Below, piece after piece: positions 25,185-32,708 of a DNA stretch of 35,850 nt (positions are counted from its first letter, which is position 1; each line of letters starts with the position of its first letter). The DNA lies in NCBI GenBank assembly GCA_023386495.1, contig JAEWJS010000157.1, positions 1 through 35,850 of the forward strand. Direction: 5' to 3'. Origin of the DNA: Bacillota bacterium (GTDB lineage: Bacteria > Bacillota > Bacilli > Paenibacillales > Paenibacillaceae). The position numbers were made by a program, and so were the translations under genes. Under the pieces are notes generated by a model. That model was not told where the DNA came from and searched no databases. It worked only from the letters and a program-made list of their open reading frames with translations.

Positions 25185-25661
25185 ATGACGGCATTCACAT
25201 TCGAGGACATGAAGAAGATCGATCGGACTCGCCTAGGGGACCAAGTTCCGCTGGAGCTATTCCGGACCATTCGACTGATCGGCATGAATCAAGGATTGCC
25301 GCTTGGCGGCAGAGGCACGACCATGACGGTTGGCCGCACGATCGGCGAGAATCTGCCGGTGAATTCGGTGGAAGAGCTGCTGCATTTATTCGAGGCGTTA
25401 AAAATCGGCATTCCTCACATCATTCACCGCGACGATAGCAGCATACGGATTGCGGTAGAGGACTGCTTCTGCAAGGGGCTGCCCGTTCAGGACGAGAAGC
25501 TGGTATGCGATCTGGAAGGCGCGATATTGGAAGGGGCATTGAGCAAGATCTTGGGGCGGAAAACGTCGGTACGCGAAGTAAAATGCAACGTGAACGGCGA
25601 CGATCGCTGCGAGTACGAAGTACGGATTCCAAAGCATAGAACAAGCACCGTCAGTGGCTGA
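25185..25661 (+). CDS. V4R-domain protein (4-vinyl reductase-type small-molecule binding domain)
   Basis: 158 residues. The V4R domain (about residues 60-150) is recognised by KGLPVQDEKLVCDLEGAILE, GALSKILGRK and VKCNVNGDDRCEYEV, with the conserved GDDRC cysteine. Relatives bind small hydrophobic or metal-linked ligands in regulators and in bacteriochlorophyll synthesis; the role of a free-standing V4R protein is not established. The N-terminal 50 residues have no clear similarity. AAGGAGGAG lies 7 bases before the ATG at 25185. The last codons (STVSG, stop) form part of the terminator stem. The Fnr-type box upstream suggests expression under low oxygen. Confidence 0.75.
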   Translation: MTAFTFEDMKKIDRTRLGDQVPLELFRTIRLIGMNQGLPLGGRGTTMTVGRTIGENLPVNSVEELLHLFEALKIGIPHIIHRDDSSIRIAVEDCFCKGLPVQDEKLVCDLEGAILEGALSKILGRKTSVREVKCNVNGDDRCEYEVRIPKHRTSTVSG

Positions 25662-25673
25662 CGGTGCTTGTTC
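25639..25673. terminator. Terminator between the V4R gene and the MFS gene
   Basis: A perfect 15-bp stem: GAACAAGCACCGTCA (25639-25653) with its complement at 25659-25673 and a 5-base loop. The V4R stop codon TGA is in the stem. T tracts on both sides are short, but the position between convergent genes fits a two-way terminator. Confidence 0.75.
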
Positions 25674-25703
25674 GTTTGTATGCAACAATTCGCGTCGAAG
25701 GAA

Positions 25704-27149
25704 TTAGGCGATCGGCGATTCCGCTTCCCGGACCGATTCGATGCGCGCGCCATGCTCCCTCGTTTCCGGAAGGTCGGCTTTGCGGCCTCTGACCAGCACA
25801 AGCGTGCAGAGCAGTCCGAGACCTGTCAATGCGGCGCTTGCGAACAAGGCGGGAACGGTGTTGTCGCCGAAGTCCGCCGGCGATGCGATTGCCGGACCCG
25901 ATTGGAAGATCAGCCCGGCGATCGCGATGCCGAACACGCCGCCAAGCTCGCGCGTCGCGTTGCTGACTCCGCTGGCTTCGTCACCTGCGCGTTCGGGTAC
26001 GGATGATAGTACGCCGTGCGTGAGCGGCGTGAAGCTGAGGCCCATGCCTGTGCCTGCCATCATCATGAGCGGTGCTTGGTACCAGAAAGGGAACTCGACT
26101 CCGGCAGATAAGATGAGGATGCCGAACCCGGCGAGCGCCGCAGCCTGGAGCAGCAGGCCGATCGAGAGAACGGCCTTCGTGCCGATGCGGGAGATCGCGA
26201 GTCCAGCGAGCGGCGCGGCGACCATCGTGCAGCCGGTCCATGCCATCGTGCGGATGCCGGCTTCCAGCGCGGAATAGCCTTGTGCCTGCTGTAAGAATAG
26301 CGTGAGCAGGAAGATTGCGCCGAAGATGCCTGCATTCATCCAGAAGCCCGCTAGCACATATGCCGTATAGCGAGCGCGGCGGAACAGGCCGAGCTGAACG
26401 AAAGGATGCTTGCGAGTCCGTTCCCAGCCGATGAACAAGCCCAGCAATATCGCCCCGCCTGCGAGAAGCCCGACTACAAGAGGCGAGCTCCAGCCGTAGG
26501 AGTTGCCTTGCTCCAGCCCATAGATTAGGCTGAACATGGATGCTGCGAGGAGCAGGATGCCAAGCGGATCCAGCGGATTACGCTCCCCACGGGACTCAGG
26601 CAGCCATCGCAATCCGAGGAAGAAGGCGAGCACGCCGACAGGGACGTTCACCCAGAAGATCAGCTGCCAAGGCGCGCCTTCAATGATCAAGCCCCCGACT
26701 AACGGGCCGATCGACAGACCGAGACCGGATATGCCAGACCAGATTCCGAGGGCGGCGGCTCGTTGTTCCTCGGGAAAGGCGCGATTGACGAGGGTCAGGC
26801 TGAGCGGTACGATCGCCGCGCCTCCCACGCCTTGGAGCGCACGAGACAGGATCAGCTCGATCGAGCTGCCGCTAAGGCCGGAGAAAGCCGATCCGAGCGT
26901 GAACAGCACAACGCCGGCCAGGAACATCCGTTTGCGACCGAACCGTTCCCCGAGCATGCTGAACGGAATGAGCAGCACGGCGAAAGCTAACGTATAAGCG
27001 TTCATGAACCATTCTAAGTCGGATATGCCGGCCTCGAAAGAACGCTGGATCGACGGGAGCGCGACTCCTAGCACCAGATTATCCAGCATCGCCATGAACA
27101 GGGCACTGCACGTGATCACTAATAAACGCACTCTAGTAACGGTGAACAT
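25704..27149 (-). CDS. MFS efflux transporter, DHA2 family (EmrB/QacA type)
   Basis: 481 residues, about fourteen membrane segments. Proton-driven drug efflux pump of the plasma membrane. Seen: MLDNLVLGVALPSIQRSF in the first segment with its acidic residue, motif A GERFGRKRMFLAG, RALQGVGGAAIVPLSLTLVN, and motif C-like region GLSIGPLVGGLI. The ATG at 27149 is 10 bases after GAGGAG; a TTG at 27155 is too close. A palindromic operator lies just upstream of the SD, and the same operator stands before the adjacent tetR, so the pump is very likely controlled by that TetR protein. Substrates unknown. Confidence 0.93.
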   Translation of the reverse strand: MFTVTRVRLLVITCSALFMAMLDNLVLGVALPSIQRSFEAGISDLEWFMNAYTLAFAVLLIPFSMLGERFGRKRMFLAGVVLFTLGSAFSGLSGSSIELILSRALQGVGGAAIVPLSLTLVNRAFPEEQRAAALGIWSGISGLGLSIGPLVGGLIIEGAPWQLIFWVNVPVGVLAFFLGLRWLPESRGERNPLDPLGILLLAASMFSLIYGLEQGNSYGWSSPLVVGLLAGGAILLGLFIGWERTRKHPFVQLGLFRRARYTAYVLAGFWMNAGIFGAIFLLTLFLQQAQGYSALEAGIRTMAWTGCTMVAAPLAGLAISRIGTKAVLSIGLLLQAAALAGFGILILSAGVEFPFWYQAPLMMMAGTGMGLSFTPLTHGVLSSVPERAGDEASGVSNATRELGGVFGIAIAGLIFQSGPAIASPADFGDNTVPALFASAALTGLGLLCTLVLVRGRKADLPETREHGARIESVREAESPIA

Positions 27150-27167
27150 AAGCAATCAGCTCCTCTT

Positions 27168-27185
27168 TTATTTATTAATAAATAA
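27168..27185. promoter_or_regulatory. TetR operator upstream of the MFS gene
   Basis: TTATTTAT-TA-ATAAATAA, a perfect palindrome that extends to 20 bp (27167-27186). It lies just upstream of the pump SD. The same half-sites with the same 2-bp spacing occur at 27795-27812 before tetR. Confidence 0.75.
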
Positions 27186-27203
27186 ATAATGCTGAGAAAT
27201 AGA

Positions 27204-27239
27204 GGCGAAGCGCAGGCCGTAACCTGTAGCTGCTTCGCC
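27204..27239 (-). terminator. Possible terminator of tetR
   Basis: GGCGAAGC (27204-27211) pairs with GCTTCGCC (27232-27239), with an inner CAGG/CCTG pairing. The hairpin begins just after the tetR stop; downstream on the minus strand is TCTATTTCTC, a weak T tract. It may end tetR only partly, so some readthrough into the pump gene is possible. Confidence 0.5.
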
Positions 27240-27242
27240 AAC

Positions 27243-27767
27243 TTACTCATCATGCCACATGCATAGCTTCGGCAGGTTAAGCACTTCGGACAGCGATACG
27301 ATCAAGCCTTGCGCGATGAACATGCTCGCCTGCGCATTGGCATCGGGCAGACCGGCCTCCTCGAATCGGCTCTTGACGCGCTCGAACACGACATCGAATT
27401 CGGCACGCGTATACTCGCGAACGGCAGGCTCCGGCGTGGCATAGGCCATCATAACGAGCAGGATTTCACTGCGATAGTCTTTCAAGAGCGCGTTGAATGC
27501 GCGGCCCATCGCTTCCGGCAGCATCTTGGGCGGTGCATCGACGAACGTGAAGGCATGCAGGATTCGTTCGGATGCCTGCTTCAGCACGGCGAGGTAGAGG
27601 GCTTCTTTGGACTTGAAGAAGTGGAAGACGTAGGGCTGCGTGACGCCTACTGCTCGCGCAACGTCTGCCGTTGTCGTCTTGTAATAGCCTTGCTCGGCGA
27701 ATAGTAATGCAGCTGCCGCGAGTATTTGTTGTTTCCGATCCGGACTGTTATCTACCTTAGGACTCAT
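27243..27767 (-). CDS. TetR/AcrR-family transcriptional regulator
   Basis: 174 residues. The N-terminal HTH is clear: RKQQILAAAALLFAEQGYYK, TTTADVARAVGVTQPYVFHF and FKSKEALYLAVLKQA. The C-terminal ligand-binding part (60-174) is helical and short for the family. AAGGAG lies 8 bases before the ATG at 27767. It stands upstream of the efflux gene on the same strand, with identical palindromes before both, so autoregulation and repression of the pump are the likely role. Inducer unknown. Confidence 0.92.
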   Translation of the reverse strand: MSPKVDNSPDRKQQILAAAALLFAEQGYYKTTTADVARAVGVTQPYVFHFFKSKEALYLAVLKQASERILHAFTFVDAPPKMLPEAMGRAFNALLKDYRSEILLVMMAYATPEPAVREYTRAEFDVVFERVKSRFEEAGLPDANAQASMFIAQGLIVSLSEVLNLPKLCMWHDE

Positions 27768-27794
27768 TGCGCAGTCTCCTTGACGTTGTCGGTG

Positions 27795-27838
27795 TTATTT
27801 ATAGATAAATAAATAACATGATCGAATCGAGATGTCAA
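27795..27838 (-). promoter_or_regulatory. tetR promoter with overlapping TetR operator
   Basis: Minus strand -35 TTGACA (27838-27833), a 17-bp spacer and a poor -10 TATTTA (27815-27810). The operator TTATTTAT-AG-ATAAATAA (27795-27812) covers the -10, consistent with autorepression. Confidence 0.65.
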
Positions 27839-28008
27839 TACCCAGGAACGATTGCTGTAATGTGCATGCTGGCAAAGTGGCAACCTATCTGCGTGGGCAC
27901 AACGGCGTACCGATCCGTAACGAGACAAGGTCCGCCCGGAAAAGCAGGACATGCAGCAGAAATGAGGAATTTGTTAGGAATAGCAGAGAAGCGGAAAGAG
28001 GGATTGAG

Positions 28009-29481
28009 ATGACGAAGGATAAGACGACCCCTGCACAAGGATGGAATTTCGATAACAGTTATGCGCGGCTGCCCGAGCTGCTGTATACAAGGCTCAACCC
28101 GACGGCTGTGAGCTCGCCGCGCTTGATCAAGTTCAATGCGGCGTTGGCGGCTTCGCTGGGACTGAAGGCGGAAGCGCTCAACAGCAGCGAAGGGGCAATT
28201 GTTTTTGCAGGGAATAACATCCCTGAAGGCGCCGAGCCGCTCGCGCAAGCTTACGCTGGGCATCAATTCGGGCATTTTGCGATGCTGGGAGACGGCCGTG
28301 CCGTTCTGCTCGGCGAACAGATCGCGCCGGACGGCGGTCGGTACGACGTGCAGCTCAAGGGCTCCGGCCCGACGCCGTATTCCCGCAGCGGCGACGGCCG
28401 AGCGGCCGTAGGTCCGATGCTGCGCGAGTACATCATCAGCGAGGCGATGCACGGGCTTGGCATCCCGACGACGCGTAGCTTGGCGGTCGCGGCGACAGGC
28501 GACCCCGTCTTCCGCTACACGGAAGAGCCCGGCGCGGTGCTGACCCGCATCGCGGCCAGCCATATCCGCGTGGGGACTTTTCAGTATGCGTCGTATAAGG
28601 GCACGCCGCAGGAACTGGAGGCGCTTGCCGCGTACACATTGAAGAGACATTACCCGCAAGCAGACGCTGCGGACGGCGTCGGTCTCGCCCTTCTTCGCGA
28701 AGTGATCAAGCGTCAAGCCTCGCTCATCGCGAAGTGGCAGCTGGTCGGATTCATTCACGGCGTGATGAATACCGATAACATGGCGCTTAGCGGCGAGACG
28801 ATTGATTACGGCCCCTGTGCGTTCATGGATGCCTATGACGCCAACACCGTATTCAGCTCCATTGACCGGGATGGTCGTTACGCTTACGGCAATCAACCGA
28901 AGATCGGCGGCTGGAATTTGGCTCGGTTCGCCGAAGCTTTGCTTCCGCTGCTGCACGATGACGAGGAGCAGGCAATCGAGTTGGCTGAGGACGCCATCGC
29001 GGAATATCCGAAGCTGTACCAACGCGGGTGGGTGTCGGGCATGAGGGCCAAGCTGGGCATCGCGGACGAAGAGCCGGAAGATGAACAATTGATTGCCGAG
29101 CTTCTTACGATGATGAATAAGCATCATGCGGATTATACGAATACGTTCCGATCGCTGACACTAGGGCAACTGGAAGGGATGTTCATGTTCAGCACGGCGG
29201 AGTTCAATGCTTGGCACGCGAGGTGGCAGACGAGATTGGGAGGGCAACCGGAGCTGCCAGCTTCTGCTCGGAGCTTGATGCAGCGCAGCAATCCCGCGGT
29301 CATTCCGCGCAATCATAGGGTAGAGGAAGCGCTTAGCGCTGCTGTCGAGGGCGATTACAGCATCATGGACCGGCTGATAGCCGTATTGGAATGCCCCTAT
29401 GCGTACTCGGCCGAGCAGGACGAATACGCTGCGCTGCCGCAGCAGGCGAACCCGGCGTATCGCACGTACTGCGGTACTTGA
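28009..29481 (+). CDS. selO: Protein adenylyltransferase SelO (YdiU family)
   Basis: 490 residues, the bacterial SelO length. A pseudokinase-fold enzyme that transfers AMP from ATP to Ser, Thr or Tyr of proteins; in E. coli it is linked to redox stress. Seen: AYAGHQFGHFAMLGDGRA, QLKGSGPTPYSRSGDGRAA with Lys117, Glu140 in MLREYIISEAMHGL, HGVMNTDNM with Asp256 and Asn257, and Asp266 in IDYGPC. These stand four residues after the Pseudomonas syringae K113, D252, N253 and D262. The C-terminus has the family ending TYCGT. The ATG at 28009 follows GAGGG; an open extension to 27832 is not family-like. No promoter is obvious in 27839-28008. Confidence 0.95.
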   Translation: MTKDKTTPAQGWNFDNSYARLPELLYTRLNPTAVSSPRLIKFNAALAASLGLKAEALNSSEGAIVFAGNNIPEGAEPLAQAYAGHQFGHFAMLGDGRAVLLGEQIAPDGGRYDVQLKGSGPTPYSRSGDGRAAVGPMLREYIISEAMHGLGIPTTRSLAVAATGDPVFRYTEEPGAVLTRIAASHIRVGTFQYASYKGTPQELEALAAYTLKRHYPQADAADGVGLALLREVIKRQASLIAKWQLVGFIHGVMNTDNMALSGETIDYGPCAFMDAYDANTVFSSIDRDGRYAYGNQPKIGGWNLARFAEALLPLLHDDEEQAIELAEDAIAEYPKLYQRGWVSGMRAKLGIADEEPEDEQLIAELLTMMNKHHADYTNTFRSLTLGQLEGMFMFSTAEFNAWHARWQTRLGGQPELPASARSLMQRSNPAVIPRNHRVEEALSAAVEGDYSIMDRLIAVLECPYAYSAEQDEYAALPQQANPAYRTYCGT

Positions 29482-29498
29482 CCTACCGAGTGAGCGCG

Positions 29499-30326
29499 CT
29501 AACGTCTGTCATGCACATGAATTTGTCGATAGAACCGCGGAGATTCCCCTTTCAGCTTTTTGAAGATCTTCGAGAATAACAAGGGATCCTCGTAGCCTAC
29601 GGATCTAGCGATATCGCCGATCGTCAGCAGGTCATTTGCCATGAGTTCTACCGCCTTGTTCATGCGGTAACGAATGAGGTACTCTTGTATGCTGGCGTTC
29701 ATGCGTTTCTTGAATAAGGAAGAGAGATAGCTGCGATCGAGTCCGATGAATTCGGCGATGTCGGCGATCGATATTCGGCTCGCATAATTCATTTCGATGA
29801 AGTCGACGACCTGCCCGACGTATGATTCGATGCGATCGCCTGGACGTTCGGCCTCAGCGGGGCTGTTCTCCACGAGAAGGGATAGCAGCACGTACAACAG
29901 CCCGGTAAGTCGGATATCGCGGCCCTTGCGATATTCTCGCGATTCGATCATCGATTCCAGGCAGCGGCTCAACTGTTCGTCTTTGTCGTAGCGCAGAACG
30001 GGCGTATCGGCGGACAGTCCCGCTTGCTTCAGCATGGACTCTGCCAACAGTCCGTTGAATCCGACCCAACTGTATGTCCATGGCCGATCGGCGTCTGCTT
30101 CGTAATAGGTGACGATACTCGGACAGATTAAGAAGCCTTCTCCCGGACCTAGGACATAGGACTGCCCGCCGACCTCGAAGATGCCTTGACCCTGCTGGAT
30201 ATAGTGAATGAGATAGTGATCTCTTACCGCAGGCCCGTGGTAATGGCTTGGCGTGCATTGTTCCATGCCGTACTGCGTGACGTGAAGATCGGCATGCTGC
30301 AGATTACGCGGTAAATATTCGATCAT
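29499..30326 (-). CDS. AraC-family transcriptional regulator
   Basis: 275 residues. The N-terminal cupin-like sugar-sensing domain (about 25-110) has SHYHGPAVRDHYLIHYIQQG and LGPGEGFLICP. The C-terminal double HTH reads ISIADIAEFIGLDRSYLSSL and, second, IGDIARSVGYEDPLLFSKIF, followed by SPRFYR. GAGGAG lies 9 bases before the ATG at 30326. It is divergent from the alpha-galactosidase gene, whose transcription it probably activates in answer to a galactoside. Its end lies 17 bp from that of selO, with no evident terminator. Confidence 0.92.
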   Translation of the reverse strand: MIEYLPRNLQHADLHVTQYGMEQCTPSHYHGPAVRDHYLIHYIQQGQGIFEVGGQSYVLGPGEGFLICPSIVTYYEADADRPWTYSWVGFNGLLAESMLKQAGLSADTPVLRYDKDEQLSRCLESMIESREYRKGRDIRLTGLLYVLLSLLVENSPAEAERPGDRIESYVGQVVDFIEMNYASRISIADIAEFIGLDRSYLSSLFKKRMNASIQEYLIRYRMNKAVELMANDLLTIGDIARSVGYEDPLLFSKIFKKLKGESPRFYRQIHVHDRR

Positions 30327-30340
30327 GACGCATACTCCTC

Positions 30341-30374
30341 TGCTAGAACCGAGTTTATAATTTCTAGCATTATA
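30341..30374 (-). promoter_or_regulatory. araC-type gene promoter and inverted repeat
   Basis: Minus strand TGGTATAAT is an extended -10 (TATAAT at 30374-30369). Just downstream TGCTAGAA (30341-30348) and TTCTAGCA (30362-30369) are perfect 8-bp arms, 13 bp apart, covering the expected start of transcription. An operator or leader hairpin are both possible. Confidence 0.5.
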
Positions 30375-30398
30375 CCATGTTCCGGAATGCTCGCGCCA

Positions 30399-30440
30399 TT
30401 TACCTGCCCACGCTCCTTCGTTAATATGTAAGCGAGAATA
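30399..30440 (+). promoter_or_regulatory. Alpha-galactosidase promoter with cre-like site
   Basis: TTTACC (30399-30404), a 17-bp spacer and TAATAT (30422-30427), four of six matches each, as is common for activator-dependent promoters. TGTAAGCGAGAATA at 30427-30440 is a cre-like sequence with two mismatches, placed over the start of transcription. Confidence 0.4.
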
Positions 30441-30468
30441 CTCGAACGATGAACGAGGAGTTGAGAAC

Positions 30469-32628
30469 GTGGCCATCTATATTCAGGAGTCATCCCTGTT
30501 GTTCCACCTTCAGTCCAAGGAGACCAGCTACATCTTTCAGATTATAGACGGCTATCCAGCCCATCTGTATTGGGGCCGGAAGCTCCGTCATGACAGCTAT
30601 TTGGAGCAGCTCCCGGGCACGCCGAATACGACGAATTTGGACCGCATCCCGCAGGAATATCCGCAATACGGCTCAGGCGATTTTCGGATGCCTGCTTACC
30701 AGGTGCAATTGGAGGACGGCAGCCGAATTACGGAGCTGGTCTACAAGTCCTATCGCCGTTACGCGGGCAAGTCGAAGCTAGAAGGTCTTCCGGCCGTCTA
30801 TGTCGAGTCCGATGACGAAGCGGAGACGTTGGAGATTACGCTTGAGGACAGCTACAGCGGGCTGAATGTTATCCTTAGCTACACCGCATTCGAGCATTTG
30901 AATGTTGTCGCGCGCTCGGTGCGATTCGTTCATGAGGGAGAGAAGCCGTTGCGATTGCTCCGGGCTTTGAGCGCCAGCATCGATATGCCGAAGGGAGAGT
31001 ACGAGCTGCTGCATGTTGCCGGCGCATGGTCGAGGGAAGGCAATATTCAGCGCAGGCCGATCGGCCCGGGCGGCACGCGCGTCGAGAGCCGCAGAGGCGC
31101 CAGCGGCCATCAGCAGAACCCTTTTGTCGCGTTAATCGATAAGGACACGAATGAAGCGCGGGGCGAGGCGTACGGCTTCAGCTTGGTGTACAGCGGCAAC
31201 TTTCTTGCCGACGCAGAGGTCGATCCGTTCGGTATCGTACGTGTCGTGATGGGGATTAACCCGTTTGATTTTGCTTGGCAGCTTAACCCCGGCGACGCAT
31301 TCCAGACGCCTGAGGTTACGATGGTCTACTCTAACGAGGGGATCGGCGGCATGTCGCGCACCTACCATCGTCTGTATCGGACACGGATCGTAAGAGGCAT
31401 TCATCGCGATAAGGAACGGCCGATTCTCGTCAACAACTGGGAAGCGACATACTTCAATTTCACCGCGGATAAGATCGAATCCATCGCAAAGGCAGGAGCC
31501 GAGCTCGGCATCGAGCTGTTCGTGCTTGACGACGGCTGGTTCGGCAAGCGCAACGACGACACGACTTCGCTCGGCGACTGGTTCGAGGATCGCAAGAAGT
31601 TGCCGGACGGACTGAAGGACCTGGCAGAGCGGATCGAGCGTCAAGGCCTGCAATTCGGCCTCTGGTTCGAGCCCGAGATGGTGTCGCCTGACAGCGACCT
31701 GTACCGTGCGCATCCGGATTGGTGCATTCATGTCGAGGGCCGTCGGCGGACGCTGGCCCGCACGCAATCTGTCCTGGATTTATCTCGGGCGGAGGTGCGT
31801 GAATACCTCTACGACGCGCTTGCGAGCATATTCAGAACGGTACCGATTTCCTATGTGAAGTGGGATATGAATCGGAATTTAACCGAGATCGGTTCGGCTG
31901 CGGCACCGAGTGACAGGCAGATGGAGATTGCTCATCGCTACGTGCTGGGCCTGTACGAGCTATTGGAAAGATTGACATCCGAGTTCCCGCGCATTCTGTT
32001 CGAGAGCTGTTCCAGCGGAGGCGGCCGGTTCGATCCCGGCATGCTCTACTATATGCCGCAGACGTGGACAAGCGATAATACGGATGCCGTTGAGCGGCTC
32101 AAAATCCAATACGGTACCAGCCTCGTCTATCCGGTAAGCACGATTGGCGCGCATGTGTCGGCAGTCCCGAACCACCAGGTCGGGCGCATCACGCCGCTCG
32201 CGACTCGCGGGGATGTCGCGATGTCCGGTAACTTCGGCTATGAGCTGGACCTAACCCGGTTCACGGAAGACGAAGTTGTCGAGGTCAAGCGGCAGGTAGC
32301 CTTGTACAAAGACATTCGAGCGCTCGTCCAGCAGGGCGATCTATATCGGCTGCTCAGCCCGTTCGAAGGAAACGAGACGGCATGGATGTTCGTGTCGGAC
32401 GATCGCAGCGAGGCGCTCGTCTTCTTCTTCCGTGTTCTTGCCGAGCCGACGCCTGCGCCGACGATTCTGAAGCTCCAAGGGCTGCATCCCGATTACGATT
32501 ACATCGTTGATGGACAAGGTGCGCCGCTAGGCGGGGATCGGTTGATGCATGCGGGGCTGCCGGTACCGGCGCTGCATGGCGACTATGCCAGCAAGCCGTT
32601 CCGCCTCAAGGCCGTTAATCTCGAGTAG
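30469..32628 (+). CDS. Alpha-galactosidase, GH36
   Basis: 719 residues, typical length. Releases terminal alpha-galactose from raffinose-type sugars and galactomannan. The N-terminal beta-sandwich (about 1-325) is followed by the TIM barrel: LFVLDDGWFGKRNDD, GLWFEPEMVSPDSDLY, nucleophile Asp466 in YVKWDMNR, FESCSSGGGRFD and acid/base Asp536 in WTSDNTDA; then a C-terminal beta domain. No signal peptide, so cytosolic. The start is GTG at 30469, 8 bases after GAGGAG. Paired with the AraC regulator on one side and a GH26 mannanase on the other. Confidence 0.95.
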   Translation: MAIYIQESSLLFHLQSKETSYIFQIIDGYPAHLYWGRKLRHDSYLEQLPGTPNTTNLDRIPQEYPQYGSGDFRMPAYQVQLEDGSRITELVYKSYRRYAGKSKLEGLPAVYVESDDEAETLEITLEDSYSGLNVILSYTAFEHLNVVARSVRFVHEGEKPLRLLRALSASIDMPKGEYELLHVAGAWSREGNIQRRPIGPGGTRVESRRGASGHQQNPFVALIDKDTNEARGEAYGFSLVYSGNFLADAEVDPFGIVRVVMGINPFDFAWQLNPGDAFQTPEVTMVYSNEGIGGMSRTYHRLYRTRIVRGIHRDKERPILVNNWEATYFNFTADKIESIAKAGAELGIELFVLDDGWFGKRNDDTTSLGDWFEDRKKLPDGLKDLAERIERQGLQFGLWFEPEMVSPDSDLYRAHPDWCIHVEGRRRTLARTQSVLDLSRAEVREYLYDALASIFRTVPISYVKWDMNRNLTEIGSAAAPSDRQMEIAHRYVLGLYELLERLTSEFPRILFESCSSGGGRFDPGMLYYMPQTWTSDNTDAVERLKIQYGTSLVYPVSTIGAHVSAVPNHQVGRITPLATRGDVAMSGNFGYELDLTRFTEDEVVEVKRQVALYKDIRALVQQGDLYRLLSPFEGNETAWMFVSDDRSEALVFFFRVLAEPTPAPTILKLQGLHPDYDYIVDGQGAPLGGDRLMHAGLPVPALHGDYASKPFRLKAVNLE

Positions 32629-32647
32629 ACTAAATCTAGCAGGATTA

Positions 32648-32675
32648 CGGGCTGCCGCAATGATTCGGTAGCCCG
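32648..32675 (+). other. Stem-loop between the GH36 and GH26 genes
   Basis: CGGGCTGCCG (32648-32657) and CGGTAGCCCG (32666-32675) form a 10-bp stem with one G-U pair and an 8-base loop. No T tract follows, so full termination is unlikely. It may stabilise the upstream message or partly reduce readthrough into the mannanase gene. Confidence 0.5.
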
Positions 32676-32708
32676 ACTACTGCCTGCGCGAAGGGGACTT
32701 TATCTGGA

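Noticed and set aside
27832..28008. Longer N-terminus for SelO starting at 27832
   Set aside because: The added 59 residues are unlike the SelO family, and the ATG at 28009 has a good SD and a normal family start.
27835..29127. A 430-codon open frame on the minus strand opposite selO
   Set aside because: It mirrors the GC-rich codon pattern of selO, has no recognisable domain, and its protein is rich in Arg and His as expected from antisense reading.
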